A DNA stretch of 64,000 nucleotides from Streptomyces sp. NRRL F-6492 (GTDB lineage Bacteria; Actinomycetota; Actinomycetes; Streptomycetales; Streptomycetaceae): assembly GCF_001280125.1 (NCBI RefSeq), contig NZ_LGEG01000211.1:99184-163183 (forward strand). The letters are read 5' to 3'. The position numbers were made by a program, and so were the translations under genes. The notes beneath the pieces were generated by a model. It saw only the letters and a program-made list of their open reading frames with translations. It ran no database searches and was not told where the DNA came from. Numbering within the stretch: position 1 is the first letter of the stretch; each line of letters starts with the position of its first letter. Shown piece after piece: positions 41,319 through 50,582 of the stretch.

Positions 41319-41881
41319 TGGAGAAGTCCGTGGACTTCGGACATGTGCTGGTCGTCATCGACTACCGCACAGGGCGCGTCCGCTGCCAGACGCCCGGCCG
41401 AAGCCAGAACCCCGTCGCCGCGCCCCGCGCCAGTTGGGGCAGCACCGAGCACCCTGCTGGTCTCGAACGCCCTTCGGCCCCTTGGACAGCCTCGGCCACT
41501 GCCGCCCTGGCAACCGTCTTCGCCGTCAAGAACGCGGGCCCCGGAGCGACCGCGATGCATCGCGTGACGACCGTGGTGCGAGCTGCCGCGTCAACGTGCC
41601 GCCGTCCGGCGACACCCGGGCAGGCCAGGGCGGCCGTGCTCGCCGTACGCCGTGCTGCGTGGTTGTCACCCGGTCGTACGGCCTGCCTGGAGGAATCCGC
41701 CGCCACCGTGCTGTTGCTCGCCATGAGACGCCTGTCCGTCATCTGGTGTCATGGCGTGGCACCGGACCCTGTCCGCCTGCACGCCTGGGTCCAGACTGTG
41801 GATGGTGTCCTCGCGGCCGAGCCCGACTCGACCCGTTCCTACACCCCCGTTCTCGTGATCGGAGACCGCCGTGACCACTGA
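41318..41881 (+). CDS. Lasso peptide B2 leader peptidase (transglutaminase-like)
   Basis: 187 residues from ATG 41318. C-terminal half carries the cysteine-protease triad: Cys in GRTACLEESAATVLLL (about 123), His in RLHAWVQTVDG (about 154) and a following Asp. It cleaves the leader before Gly1. N-terminal ~90 residues (VVIDYRTGRVRC...) could correspond to a highly diverged recognition domain; no separate PqqD-like B1 gene is seen. Overlaps both neighbours, so co-translation is likely. Confidence 0.85.
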   Translation: MEKSVDFGHVLVVIDYRTGRVRCQTPGRSQNPVAAPRASWGSTEHPAGLERPSAPWTASATAALATVFAVKNAGPGATAMHRVTTVVRAAASTCRRPATPGQARAAVLAVRRAAWLSPGRTACLEESAATVLLLAMRRLSVIWCHGVAPDPVRLHAWVQTVDGVLAAEPDSTRSYTPVLVIGDRRDH

Positions 41882-42449
41882 CCCCATCTTGTGGATCAAG
41901 GACGACATCTGTGGTCTCGGCCCGTTCCGGTCCGACCTCGTGGAGACCTACTGGCGGTGGGAACAGGACCCGGCCCTCCTCGTGGGTTACGGGCGCCAGG
42001 CCCCGGAATCGCTGGAAGCGCGAGCCGAAGGCATGGCACATCAATTGCGCGGCGAAAACGTCCGATTCACCGTCTACGACCTCAGTGGTGCCGTTCCCGT
42101 TCCCGCCGGAGTCGCGACACTCCTCCCCGACCATCAGGTGCGCACCGCAGAGTACGTCGTCATGCTCGCTCCGGAGGCACGGGGGCGCGGGCTGGGGAGC
42201 GCGGCCACCCGCCTCGTGCTCGACTACGCGTTCCATGTCGTCAACCTGCGCATGGTCTGGCTGAAGGTGCTGGCGCCCAACGTTGGAGGTGTGAAGGCGT
42301 ACGAGAAGGCGGGGTTCCAGACCGTGGGCACGTTGCGCGAGGCGGGGTACTGGCTCGGCCAGGTGTGCGACGAGCTGGTCATGGACGCTCTCGCCCGCGA
42401 CTTCACCGGCCCTTCGGCCGTACGCGCCCTGGTCGATCCGGAGCGGTAG
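41871..42449 (+). CDS. GNAT acetyltransferase of lasso cluster (AlbT-like)
   Basis: 192 residues from GTG 41871, overlapping the B2 gene by 11 nt. GNAT core: AEYVVMLAPEARGRGLGSAATRLVLDYAF (acetyl-CoA loop) and VGGVKAYEKAGFQTVGTLREAGYW, of the RimJ/RimL-like type. In the albusnodin system an acetyltransferase modifies the core lysine and is needed for production; here it would target Lys10 of the core. Last gene of the operon. Confidence 0.85.
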   Translation: MTTDPILWIKDDICGLGPFRSDLVETYWRWEQDPALLVGYGRQAPESLEARAEGMAHQLRGENVRFTVYDLSGAVPVPAGVATLLPDHQVRTAEYVVMLAPEARGRGLGSAATRLVLDYAFHVVNLRMVWLKVLAPNVGGVKAYEKAGFQTVGTLREAGYWLGQVCDELVMDALARDFTGPSAVRALVDPER

Positions 42450-42678
42450 TAGCGATCGGCGCCGACGAGAACGGGATCCATGTCGCCCGTCCTGCTCCAG
42501 GGTGGGGAGCCGGGCTTCGTACGAGTGCGCGGCGGGCACCCGTGGAGTGTCCGCCGCGCCTCCTCGGGGGCCGGGGCGCGGATCCGAGTCAGTTCGTGGA
42601 CCGCCACCACGACGGCGACACGGACAGAGACCAGACGTCGCCGGCTCGGGTGCCGGGCGTCTCCGGATCGGGTTCGCC

Positions 42679-42820
42679 CTATCCGTAGAGGTCGGGGTCG
42701 GTGACGACGAAGATCCTCGCTCCCGTCTCCGCCACCCAGTACCGGCGGAGGTCCGTCGTCGTCGGGCTCGATCGAGCAGCCCAGGCCGGTGGCGGCGGCG
42801 CTCAGCTCGTTGAACTCCAC
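42679..42820 (-). pseudogene. Fragment of a small hypothetical gene
   Basis: On the minus strand VEFNELSAAATGLGCSIEPDDD shifts frame and continues as RYWVAETGARIFVVTDPDLYG before TAG at 42679-42681. It reads like real protein but has a frameshift, and a run of eight G at 42823-42830 lies at its upstream end. The rest of 42450-42914 holds no convincing gene. Confidence 0.35.
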
Positions 42821-42914
42821 CCGGGGGGGGCGAAGCGTCCGTACGTGTTCCGGAGCGGCGGTGAGGTCGCCGGGGGCCTTCCGCGTTTTCGGTTCTCCGC
42901 CGGGCCGCCAGGCC

Positions 42915-44276
42915 CTACGTGGGGTTACCGAGCGCCTCCAACTGGTTCAGGAACCACCTCTGGGGCGGCAGGGCCGTGGACGCCGTCGCCAGGCGTTTGG
43001 TGCGGTCGGCGCGTTCGGACGGGGGCATCGTCAGGGCGGTGTGGAGGGCCTCGGCGGTCTGGGAGACGTCGAAGGGGTTCACCGTGAGGGCGTCCTCGCC
43101 CAGTTCCTCGTACGCGCCCGCCTCGCGGGAGAGGACCAGGGCGCAGCCCTGCTCCGAGACCACCGGTATCTCCTTGGCCACCAGGTTCATGCCGTCGCGC
43201 ACCGGGTTCACCAGGGCCACGTCCGCGAGGCGGTAGGCCGCGAGCGAGCGGGTGAAGTCGTCCTTCACCGAGACCAGGACCGGCGTCCAGTCCTCCGTGC
43301 CGAACTCGGCGTTGATCTCCTCCGCCAGCGCCGCGACCGCGGTCGTGTACGCGCGGTAGACCTCCAGGTCCTGGCGGGAGGGGTACGCCGACGCCAGGTG
43401 GACCACGCGGCCGCGCCACTCGGGGCGGGTGGTCAGGAGCTCGCGGTAGGCCAGCAGGCCGCGCAGGATGTTCTTCGACAGCTCGGTGCGGTCCACGCGG
43501 ACGATGGTCTTCCGGTCGCCGACCTCGGCCCGCAGCTCCGCCAGCCGCTCGTCCACCGCCGGCCGGTACGCCAGCGCCCGCAGCTCCTCGGCGTCGACGC
43601 CCAGCGGGTGCACCGCGACCCGCGTCCCGGTGCCCTCCACGTTCGCGCCGGCCGCGAAGGCCCCGGCCCAGGCCGACGTGTGGAAGCCCAGCTCGTCCGC
43701 GCCGAGCATCCCCCACAGCAGCTCCTCGCGGATGTCGTCCGGCAGCATCCGCAGGTACTCCGGGGACGCCCACGGGGTGTGGGTGAAGTGCGCGATCCGC
43801 AGGTCGGGGCGGAGCTCCCGGAGCTGCCCGGGGACCAGGGCCAGGTGGTAGTCCTGGACCAGGACCGCCGCCCCCTCGTCCGCCGCCGCGGCCAGCGCCT
43901 GCGCGAAGGCGCGGTTGTACGCGCGGTACGACTCCCAGCGGCGCCGGAACTCCGCGTCGTACACGGGCTCGCGCGGCACGTCGTACAGGTGGTGGTGGAG
44001 GAACCACAGCACCGAGTTCGCGATGCCGTTGTACGCGTCGGCGTACACGTCCGGATCGATGTCCAGCATCCGGACCCCGGGCTCGCCGACCCCGCGCCGG
44101 ACCGCCTCCCGGTCGCCCTCGCCGAGGGCCGCGCACACCCACACGCTGTCCTGCGAGGAGACGGCGCTCAGGCCGGAGACCAGACCGCCGCCGCCCCTGC
44201 GGGTGTCGAGCGAGCCGTCCTCGCCGAGCACGTACGAGACGGGACCGCGGTTGGATGCCACGAGCACAGTAGCCAT
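42915..44276 (-). CDS. otsA: Trehalose-6-phosphate synthase OtsA
   Basis: 453 residues from ATG 44276. GT20 glycosyltransferase: LVASNRGPVSY and GGGGLVSGLSAV at the start, WFLHHHLYD, VQDYHLALVPGQLRELRPDLRIAHFTHTPW, VHPLGVDAEEL, VDRTELSKNILRGL and VRDGMNLVAKE are all in place. Makes trehalose-6-phosphate from a nucleotide-glucose and glucose-6-phosphate; OtsB (34341-35183) finishes the pathway. Confidence 0.95.
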   Translation of the reverse strand: MATVLVASNRGPVSYVLGEDGSLDTRRGGGGLVSGLSAVSSQDSVWVCAALGEGDREAVRRGVGEPGVRMLDIDPDVYADAYNGIANSVLWFLHHHLYDVPREPVYDAEFRRRWESYRAYNRAFAQALAAAADEGAAVLVQDYHLALVPGQLRELRPDLRIAHFTHTPWASPEYLRMLPDDIREELLWGMLGADELGFHTSAWAGAFAAGANVEGTGTRVAVHPLGVDAEELRALAYRPAVDERLAELRAEVGDRKTIVRVDRTELSKNILRGLLAYRELLTTRPEWRGRVVHLASAYPSRQDLEVYRAYTTAVAALAEEINAEFGTEDWTPVLVSVKDDFTRSLAAYRLADVALVNPVRDGMNLVAKEIPVVSEQGCALVLSREAGAYEELGEDALTVNPFDVSQTAEALHTALTMPPSERADRTKRLATASTALPPQRWFLNQLEALGNPT

Positions 44277-44370
44277 GTGGCGAACCTAGCCCGTCCTGTA
44301 AACGCTCAAACGTACGTATACAAGACGGGGGGTTCCGGCCACGGAGGGTCAGCGAGAACCGCGCGGGCGC

Positions 44371-44637
44371 TCACAGGTCGGTGCGCTCGCGCAGCGCCGC
44401 CCTCGCCACCAGGCCCGTCGCCGCCAGCGCCGTCACCAGGCCGCCGAGCAGCCAGAGCCGTTCCTCGCCGCCCCGGGCCGGTGCCGGGGCGACCGTCCTC
44501 CCCGGCGCGCCCGGCGCCGGGGAGACGTGGACCGGACCCGGCGGCACGGGGGCGGCGCCCGCCGGGACGGCCAGGAGCGAGGCCGTCGCCATGCTCGTCG
44601 CCGCCAGCATCCTGCTCGCACCTCGCTTGAAGCTCAT
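44371..44637 (-). CDS. Small secreted/membrane protein with C-terminal anchor
   Basis: 88 residues from ATG 44637. A basic start and hydrophobic stretch MLAATSMATASLLAVPAGA with a plausible signal-peptidase site, a Pro/Ala/Gly-rich middle, then a second hydrophobic segment LWLLGGLVTALAATGLVARAAL and a short charged tail. Without an LPxTG motif it is not a sortase substrate. Function unknown; lies between otsA and gpgS. Confidence 0.6.
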   Translation of the reverse strand: MSFKRGASRMLAATSMATASLLAVPAGAAPVPPGPVHVSPAPGAPGRTVAPAPARGGEERLWLLGGLVTALAATGLVARAALRERTDL

Positions 44638-44675
44638 GGAAGGTGAATGTATGCAAAACGGATCATAAGGTGGCG

Positions 44676-45617
44676 TTACGCCACGCGGCGGCGCGCGTAC
44701 TCCGCGATCTCCGCCATCGGCGGCCGCTCCTCCGTGTCCACCGCGTACGTCCGCGGCTCGAAGCCCCGCTCGCCCCGCTCGAACTGGGTCAGCCACGGCC
44801 GCACCAGGTGCCCCCGCGACAGCCTCAGCTGCGCCGTCCGGTAGATCGCCGCCGCCATCCGGCCGAGCGCGTGCCCGTCCTGGTGCCGGTGCTTGCGGAC
44901 CCCCACGTCCACCTGCGCGAGCCCGTCCAGGCCCACCGTGTGCAGCGCGTCCACCAGCAGCCCCAGCTCCACTCCGTAACCGACCGGGAAGGGCAGCCGC
45001 TCCAGGAGCGAGCGGCGGGCCGCGTACTCGCCGCCGAGCGGCTGCACGAAGCCGGCCAGCTGCGGCCAGTGCAGATTGAGCAGCGGGCGCGCCACCAGCT
45101 CCGTCACCCGGCCGCCCTGACCGGGGGCGCCGTCCAGCGGCCGGTCGTACATCGCCTTGACGAGGTCCACGTCCGGGTCGGTCAGGAGCGGGCCCACGAT
45201 CCCCGTCACGAAGTCCGCGGAGAAGTCCCGCAGGTCCGCGTCCACGAAGCACACCACGTCCCCGGTCGTCACCATCAGTGACCGCCACAGGACCTCGCCC
45301 TTGCCGGGCACGGCCGGTATCCGGGGGAGTATCCCGTCGCGCGCGACCACCCGCGCCCCGGCCGCCGCCGCGACCTCCGCCGTGCGGTCCGTGGAGCCCG
45401 AGTCGAGCACCACCAGCTCGTCGACGAGCGGCACCGCCTCCGACATCAGCTCGCGCCGGATCACGGCCACGATGTCCCCGACGGTCGCCTCCTCGTTCAG
45501 CGCGGGCAGCACCACGCTGACCGTCGTCGCACGCTTGGCGGCGAGGATCCGCTCCAGCGGCCGGTCCGCCACGGACCAGGACCGCCGGGACAGCCAGCGC
45601 TCCACCTCTTCCAGCAC
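44676..45617 (-). CDS. gpgS: Glucosyl-3-phosphoglycerate synthase GpgS
   Basis: 313 residues from GTG 45617 with GGAG 5 nt upstream. GT81 features: VSVVLPALNEEATVGDIV, LVVLDSGSTDRTAEVAAAAGA, GKGEVLWRSLMVTTGDVVCFVDADLRDF (DxD) and FPVGYGVELGLLVDAL. It joins glucose to 3-phosphoglycerate, the first step of glucosylglycerate and of methylglucose polysaccharide. Divergent from the thrC riboswitch. No phosphatase partner is adjacent. Confidence 0.88.
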   Translation of the reverse strand: MLEEVERWLSRRSWSVADRPLERILAAKRATTVSVVLPALNEEATVGDIVAVIRRELMSEAVPLVDELVVLDSGSTDRTAEVAAAAGARVVARDGILPRIPAVPGKGEVLWRSLMVTTGDVVCFVDADLRDFSADFVTGIVGPLLTDPDVDLVKAMYDRPLDGAPGQGGRVTELVARPLLNLHWPQLAGFVQPLGGEYAARRSLLERLPFPVGYGVELGLLVDALHTVGLDGLAQVDVGVRKHRHQDGHALGRMAAAIYRTAQLRLSRGHLVRPWLTQFERGERGFEPRTYAVDTEERPPMAEIAEYARRRVA

Positions 45618-45768
45618 GTGATCTCCATCTCGCGGTTCGGACGGGCCGTCCAAGCACCCGGGCCTTCGGTTACAGTCTTGAACAACGCAGCGACCCCGTG
45701 CACGTCGGGGTGGCAACCGCGTCGGAGTGCGGGAACGAAAGTCCCGGCGCTCCCCACAATCGAATACC

Positions 45769-45912
45769 GCTCATCCAGAGGGGCAGAGGGAAACGGCCCG
45801 TTGAAGCCCCGGCAACCCTCCAGTCGGTCACTCGTCATCCAGCGAGGTCCCCGGCTAGGGAAGGTGCCAAATCCGTCTCATGGCGAAAAATTCGTCATGG
45901 GAAAGATGAGGA
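45769..45912 (+). ncRNA. SAM-I (S-box) riboswitch upstream of thrC
   Basis: The sequence contains the hallmark blocks CTCATCCAGAGGGGCAGAGG, GGCCCGTTGAAGCCCCGGCAACC and AAGGTGCCAAATCC in order, and CTCATC at the left can pair with GATGAG at 45905-45910 to close P1. The right side of P1 lies about 20 bp before the thrC ATG, so ligand-bound P1 may hide the ribosome-binding site, i.e. translational control. Sense relative to threonine synthase. Confidence 0.9.
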
Positions 45913-45929
45913 GAAAGGGCCTCGCCTCC

Positions 45930-47216
45930 ATGGCTGCACAGACCGTCGCACCCGCCACCACCGTCGACCTCGGTCCCGCTTCAGGGCTCTCCTGTCGCGA
46001 ATGCGGTGAAGTCTTCGCACTCGGCCCGATCTTCGCCTGCGAGCTCTGTTTCGGACCGCTCGAAGTCGCGTACGACCTCCCCGCCGGCGACCCCGAGGAA
46101 CTGCGGAAGCGCATCGAGGCCGGCCCCGCCAGCATCTGGCGCTACGCCCCCCTCCTGCCCGTCCCGGCCGACGTCGCCGAGAAGCCGAACCTGAACCCCG
46201 GCTGGACCCCGCTCGTCAAGGCCGACAACCTCGCCCGCGAGATCGGCGTCGCCCCCGGCAAGCTCTTCGTCAAGGACGACTCGGGCAACCCGACCCACTC
46301 CTTCAAGGACCGGGTCGTCGCCCAGGCCATCGAGGCCGCCCGCGCCTTCGGCTTCACCACCCTCTCCTGCTCCTCCACCGGCAACCTGGCCGGCGCCGTC
46401 GGCGCCGCCGCCGCCCGCGCCGGCTTCCGCTCCTGCGTGTTCATCCCGCACGACCTGGAAGAGGGCAAGGTCGTCATGGCCGGCGTCTACGGCGGTGACC
46501 TCGTCGCCGTCGAGGGCAACTACGACGACGTCAACCGCTTCTGCTCGGAGCTCATCGGCGACCCGATCGGCGAGGGCTGGGGCTTCGTGAACGTCAACCT
46601 GCGCCCGTACTACGGCGAGGGCTCCAAGACGCTCGCGTACGAGATCTGCGAGCAGCTCGGCTGGGTCGTCCCCGACCAGATCGTCATCCCGATCGCCTCC
46701 GGCTCCCAGCTCACCAAGATCGACAAGGGCATCCAGGAACTCATCAGGCTGGGCCTCGTCGAGGACAGGCCGTACAAGATCTTCGGCGCCCAGGCCGAGG
46801 GCTGCTCCCCGGTGTCGGTCGCCTTCAAGGAGGGCCACGACGTCGTACGGCCCCAGAAGCCGAACACGATCGCCAAGTCGCTCGCCATCGGCAACCCGGC
46901 CGACGGCCCGTACGTCCTCGACATCGCCCGCCGCACCGGCGGCGCCGTGGAGGACGTGAACGACGAGCAGGTCGTCGACGCGATCAAGCTGCTCGCGCGG
47001 ACCGAGGGCATCTTCGCCGAGACCGCGGGCGGCGTGACCGTCGGCGTCGCGCGCAAGCTGGTGGAGAACGGCCTCATCGACCCGGAGCTCACCACCGTCG
47101 TCATCAACACCGGCGACGGGCTCAAGACCCTGGACGCGGTGGCCGACACCTCTCGGGAGACCGTCACCATCCGCCCCAGCCTGGACGCCTTCCGCGACGC
47201 CGGCCTGGCGCACTGA
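45930..47216 (+). CDS. thrC: Threonine synthase
   Basis: 428 residues from ATG 45930 (upstream in-frame ATGs at 45897 and 45906 lie inside the riboswitch). An N-terminal zinc ribbon (LSCRECGEVF, FACELCFGPL) is followed by the PLP fold: pyridoxal Lys in DDSGNPTHSFKDRVV, phosphate loop SSTGNLAGAVGA, and AETAGGVTVGVARKL. Converts O-phosphohomoserine to threonine, competing with methionine synthesis for substrate, which makes SAM control logical. A sulfur-carrier gene follows 41 bp later. Confidence 0.95.
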   Translation: MAAQTVAPATTVDLGPASGLSCRECGEVFALGPIFACELCFGPLEVAYDLPAGDPEELRKRIEAGPASIWRYAPLLPVPADVAEKPNLNPGWTPLVKADNLAREIGVAPGKLFVKDDSGNPTHSFKDRVVAQAIEAARAFGFTTLSCSSTGNLAGAVGAAAARAGFRSCVFIPHDLEEGKVVMAGVYGGDLVAVEGNYDDVNRFCSELIGDPIGEGWGFVNVNLRPYYGEGSKTLAYEICEQLGWVVPDQIVIPIASGSQLTKIDKGIQELIRLGLVEDRPYKIFGAQAEGCSPVSVAFKEGHDVVRPQKPNTIAKSLAIGNPADGPYVLDIARRTGGAVEDVNDEQVVDAIKLLARTEGIFAETAGGVTVGVARKLVENGLIDPELTTVVINTGDGLKTLDAVADTSRETVTIRPSLDAFRDAGLAH

Positions 47217-47257
47217 AGCCCTCCGGCACCCCGGCTCTCCGAAAGGTTACGCACGTC

Positions 47258-47536
47258 ATGGCCGTGAACGTCCGCATCCCCACCATCCTCCGCACCTACA
47301 CCGGCGGGCAGTCCGAGGTCCAGGCCGAGGGCGCGACCCTCGCCGAGGTCATCGCGGACCTGGACAAGAACCACACGGGCATCGCCGCCCGCGTCCTGGA
47401 CGACCAGGGCAAGCTGCGCCGCTTCGTCAACGTCTACGTGAACGACGACGACGTGCGCTTCGAGCAGGGCCTGGAGACGGCCACCCCGGCCGGCTCGGGC
47501 GTCTCGATCATCCCGGCGGTCGCCGGCGGCTGCTGA
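47258..47536 (+). CDS. cysO: CysO-like sulfur-carrier protein with extra C-terminal Cys
   Basis: 92 residues of the ThiS/MoaD fold (VRIPTILRTYTGGQSEVQAEG, RFVNVYVNDDDVRF, VSIIPAVAGGC). In M. tuberculosis CysO ends GG and, as thiocarboxylate, feeds cysteine synthesis through CysM; there a Mec+ metalloprotease removes the cysteine. Here the gene encodes GGC, so the carrier needs trimming by a JAMM-type peptidase (Mec homologue) before activation. Its place after thrC matches the conserved actinobacterial thrC-cysO order. Precursor processing is inferred. Confidence 0.85.
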   Translation: MAVNVRIPTILRTYTGGQSEVQAEGATLAEVIADLDKNHTGIAARVLDDQGKLRRFVNVYVNDDDVRFEQGLETATPAGSGVSIIPAVAGGC

Positions 47537-47576
47537 GCCGCGGGGGAGCTCCGCTCTTTCCGTCCCGTCTTTCTTG

Positions 47577-47614
47577 AATTGCCCCTTCCGCGTCCATAAG
47601 CGGAGGGGGCAATT
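47577..47614 (+). terminator. Terminator after thrC-cysO
   Basis: AATTGCCCCTTCCGC pairs with GCGGAGGGGGCAATT around an 8-nt loop; followed by CTGCATG. Confidence 0.8.
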
Positions 47615-47947
47615 CTGCATGGTTGAGCGCGGTAGAGTTGGGGAAGTCCCCTCCGCTGCTCATGCCGGGCGCATATGAAAACGCGCCTCGACCTGACAAG
47701 AAGCAGCCAAACCGTGTGCGCGTTGTGCACCTTCTGCGCGCTTTGCCGGGCCCGACTTGCCCCGCGATTCAGGGGAATCTCCCCAATTCTCCTTTCTCTG
47801 CTGCCCAGAATTCTCGCCCGAATGGCCTGTTGCAGAGGGCAGTTGGACAGATACATTCAGCGGCGGTCGACGCGTTCCGGCGCAGGGTCTGACCCGGGGT
47901 TCGTGAAGTGCGGCCCCGCGCAAGGGCCAGTAATAGGGGAGTTAGGC
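47615..47947 (+). promoter_or_regulatory. Long leader of the cold-shock gene
   Basis: Over 300 bp without a convincing gene; it is markedly less GC-rich than its surroundings (for example 47781-47810). This fits the long structured 5' untranslated leaders of cold-shock genes. The long frame that runs through it into the cold-shock domain is not credible as protein. Confidence 0.45.
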
Positions 47948-48151
47948 ATGGCTCAGGGCACCGTCAAGTGGTTCAACGCGGAGAAGGGCTACGGCTTCAT
48001 CGCGGTCGACGGTGGTGCGGATGTTTTCGTCCACTACAGCGCGATCCAGATGGATGGCTACCGCAGCCTCGAAGAAGGTCAGCGAGTCGAGTTCGAGATC
48101 TCGCAGGGCCAGAAGGGGCCGCAGGCCGACATGGTCAAGCTCGCCGTCTGA
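47948..48151 (+). CDS. Cold-shock protein (CspA family)
   Basis: 67 residues from ATG 47948. Complete cold-shock domain: [20 protein letters not shown] (RNP1), [18 protein letters not shown] (RNP2), [20 protein letters not shown]. An RNA/DNA chaperone. It lies immediately upstream of groEL2, as scoF4 does in S. coelicolor. The start overlaps no upstream gene and GGGGAGTTAG supplies the ribosome-binding site. Confidence 0.95.
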   Translation: MAQGTVKWFNAEKGYGFIAVDGGADVFVHYSAIQMDGYRSLEEGQRVEFEISQGQKGPQADMVKLAV

Positions 48152-48342
48152 GCGCGGCGCGATCGGCCACCGACGCAACGCCGTCGAGGGGCCCGCATCC
48201 CCCAGGGGACGCGGGCCCCTCACGCGTTCCCGGGCGCCCTTCCCGGCCCCCGGAGCCCAGTGCCCCCTTCCCGGAACCCGAGAGTCGCTCGCACCCTCCC
48301 GTCGCCCGGCCGCCACCCCTCGTCGACGTTCCTTCGGAACGG

Positions 48343-48369
48343 CTTGCACTCTCATGGGGCGAGTGCTAA
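48343..48369. promoter_or_regulatory. CIRCE element 1 (HrcA operator), overlapping groEL2 promoter
   Basis: CTTGCACTC-N9-GAGTGCTAA, two mismatches from consensus in the left arm. It spans a likely promoter: TTGCAC at 48344-48349 and TAATCA at 48367-48372 with 17-bp spacing, so HrcA bound here would block RNA polymerase. Confidence 0.88.
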
Positions 48370-48378
48370 TCATTGGCG

Positions 48379-50164
<1,786 letters not shown>

Positions 50165-50217
50165 TCCTCGGGGATCTCCTGATCCCGGGATCGGCGGTTC
50201 GTCGCTGAACGCGAACG

Positions 50218-50249
50218 AGGGCGGCACCCCCTGGTGGGGGTGCCGCCCT
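50218..50249 (+). terminator. Terminator after groEL2
   Basis: AGGGCGGCACCCCC pairs perfectly with GGGGGTGCCGCCCT around TGGT. Confidence 0.88.
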
Positions 50250-50261
50250 CGGGCGTTGCGC

Positions 50262-50440
50262 CGGACCGGGCGGGCCGGGTCTCCCGGGCCGGGTCTCCCT
50301 TGCCGGTTCTCCCGTGCCGGGCGGGCCGGTTCTCCCGTGCCGGGCGGGCCGGGTCTCCCGGGCCGGGTCTCCCTTGCCGGTTCTCCCGTGCCGGGCGGGC
50401 CGGGTCCCCCGGGCCGGGCGGGCCGGTTCTCCCGCGGGCT
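50262..50440. repeat. Minisatellite-like GC array
   Basis: Mixed tandem units GGGCCGGGTCTCCC, TTGCCGGTTCTCCC and GTGCCGGGCGGGCCGG..., which form a higher-order unit of about 70 bp repeated a bit more than twice. It is not a CRISPR (no conserved-length spacers). It lies between the groEL2 terminator and the promoter of the next gene. Confidence 0.75.
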
Positions 50441-50582
50441 CCGGAACAGGTGTTGAACGAGTTCGAAAATACTGATCCACTGGCGTCGGCCTCTGCTAGG
50501 GTCGCCCTGCTCGCGCGGGGGACGAGTGGCGAGACCATGTGGCCCCTTCCCCGCGCCGTATGCCCTGGGGAGGGACTTCTTC

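Noticed and set aside
36686..42449. The two GNAT genes as one duplicated pair
   Set aside because: The acetyltransferases at 36686 and 41871 differ in length and motifs and belong to different operons. Only the second is tied to the lasso genes.
47675..48151. 158-residue protein with N-terminal extension on the cold-shock domain
   Set aside because: The first 91 residues are cysteine/arginine-rich without family resemblance, and the region is typical of a long 5' leader. The 67-residue start has a proper ribosome-binding site and normal length.
50262..50440. CRISPR array
   Set aside because: Repeat blocks of 14-23 bp follow each other directly with no unique spacers.
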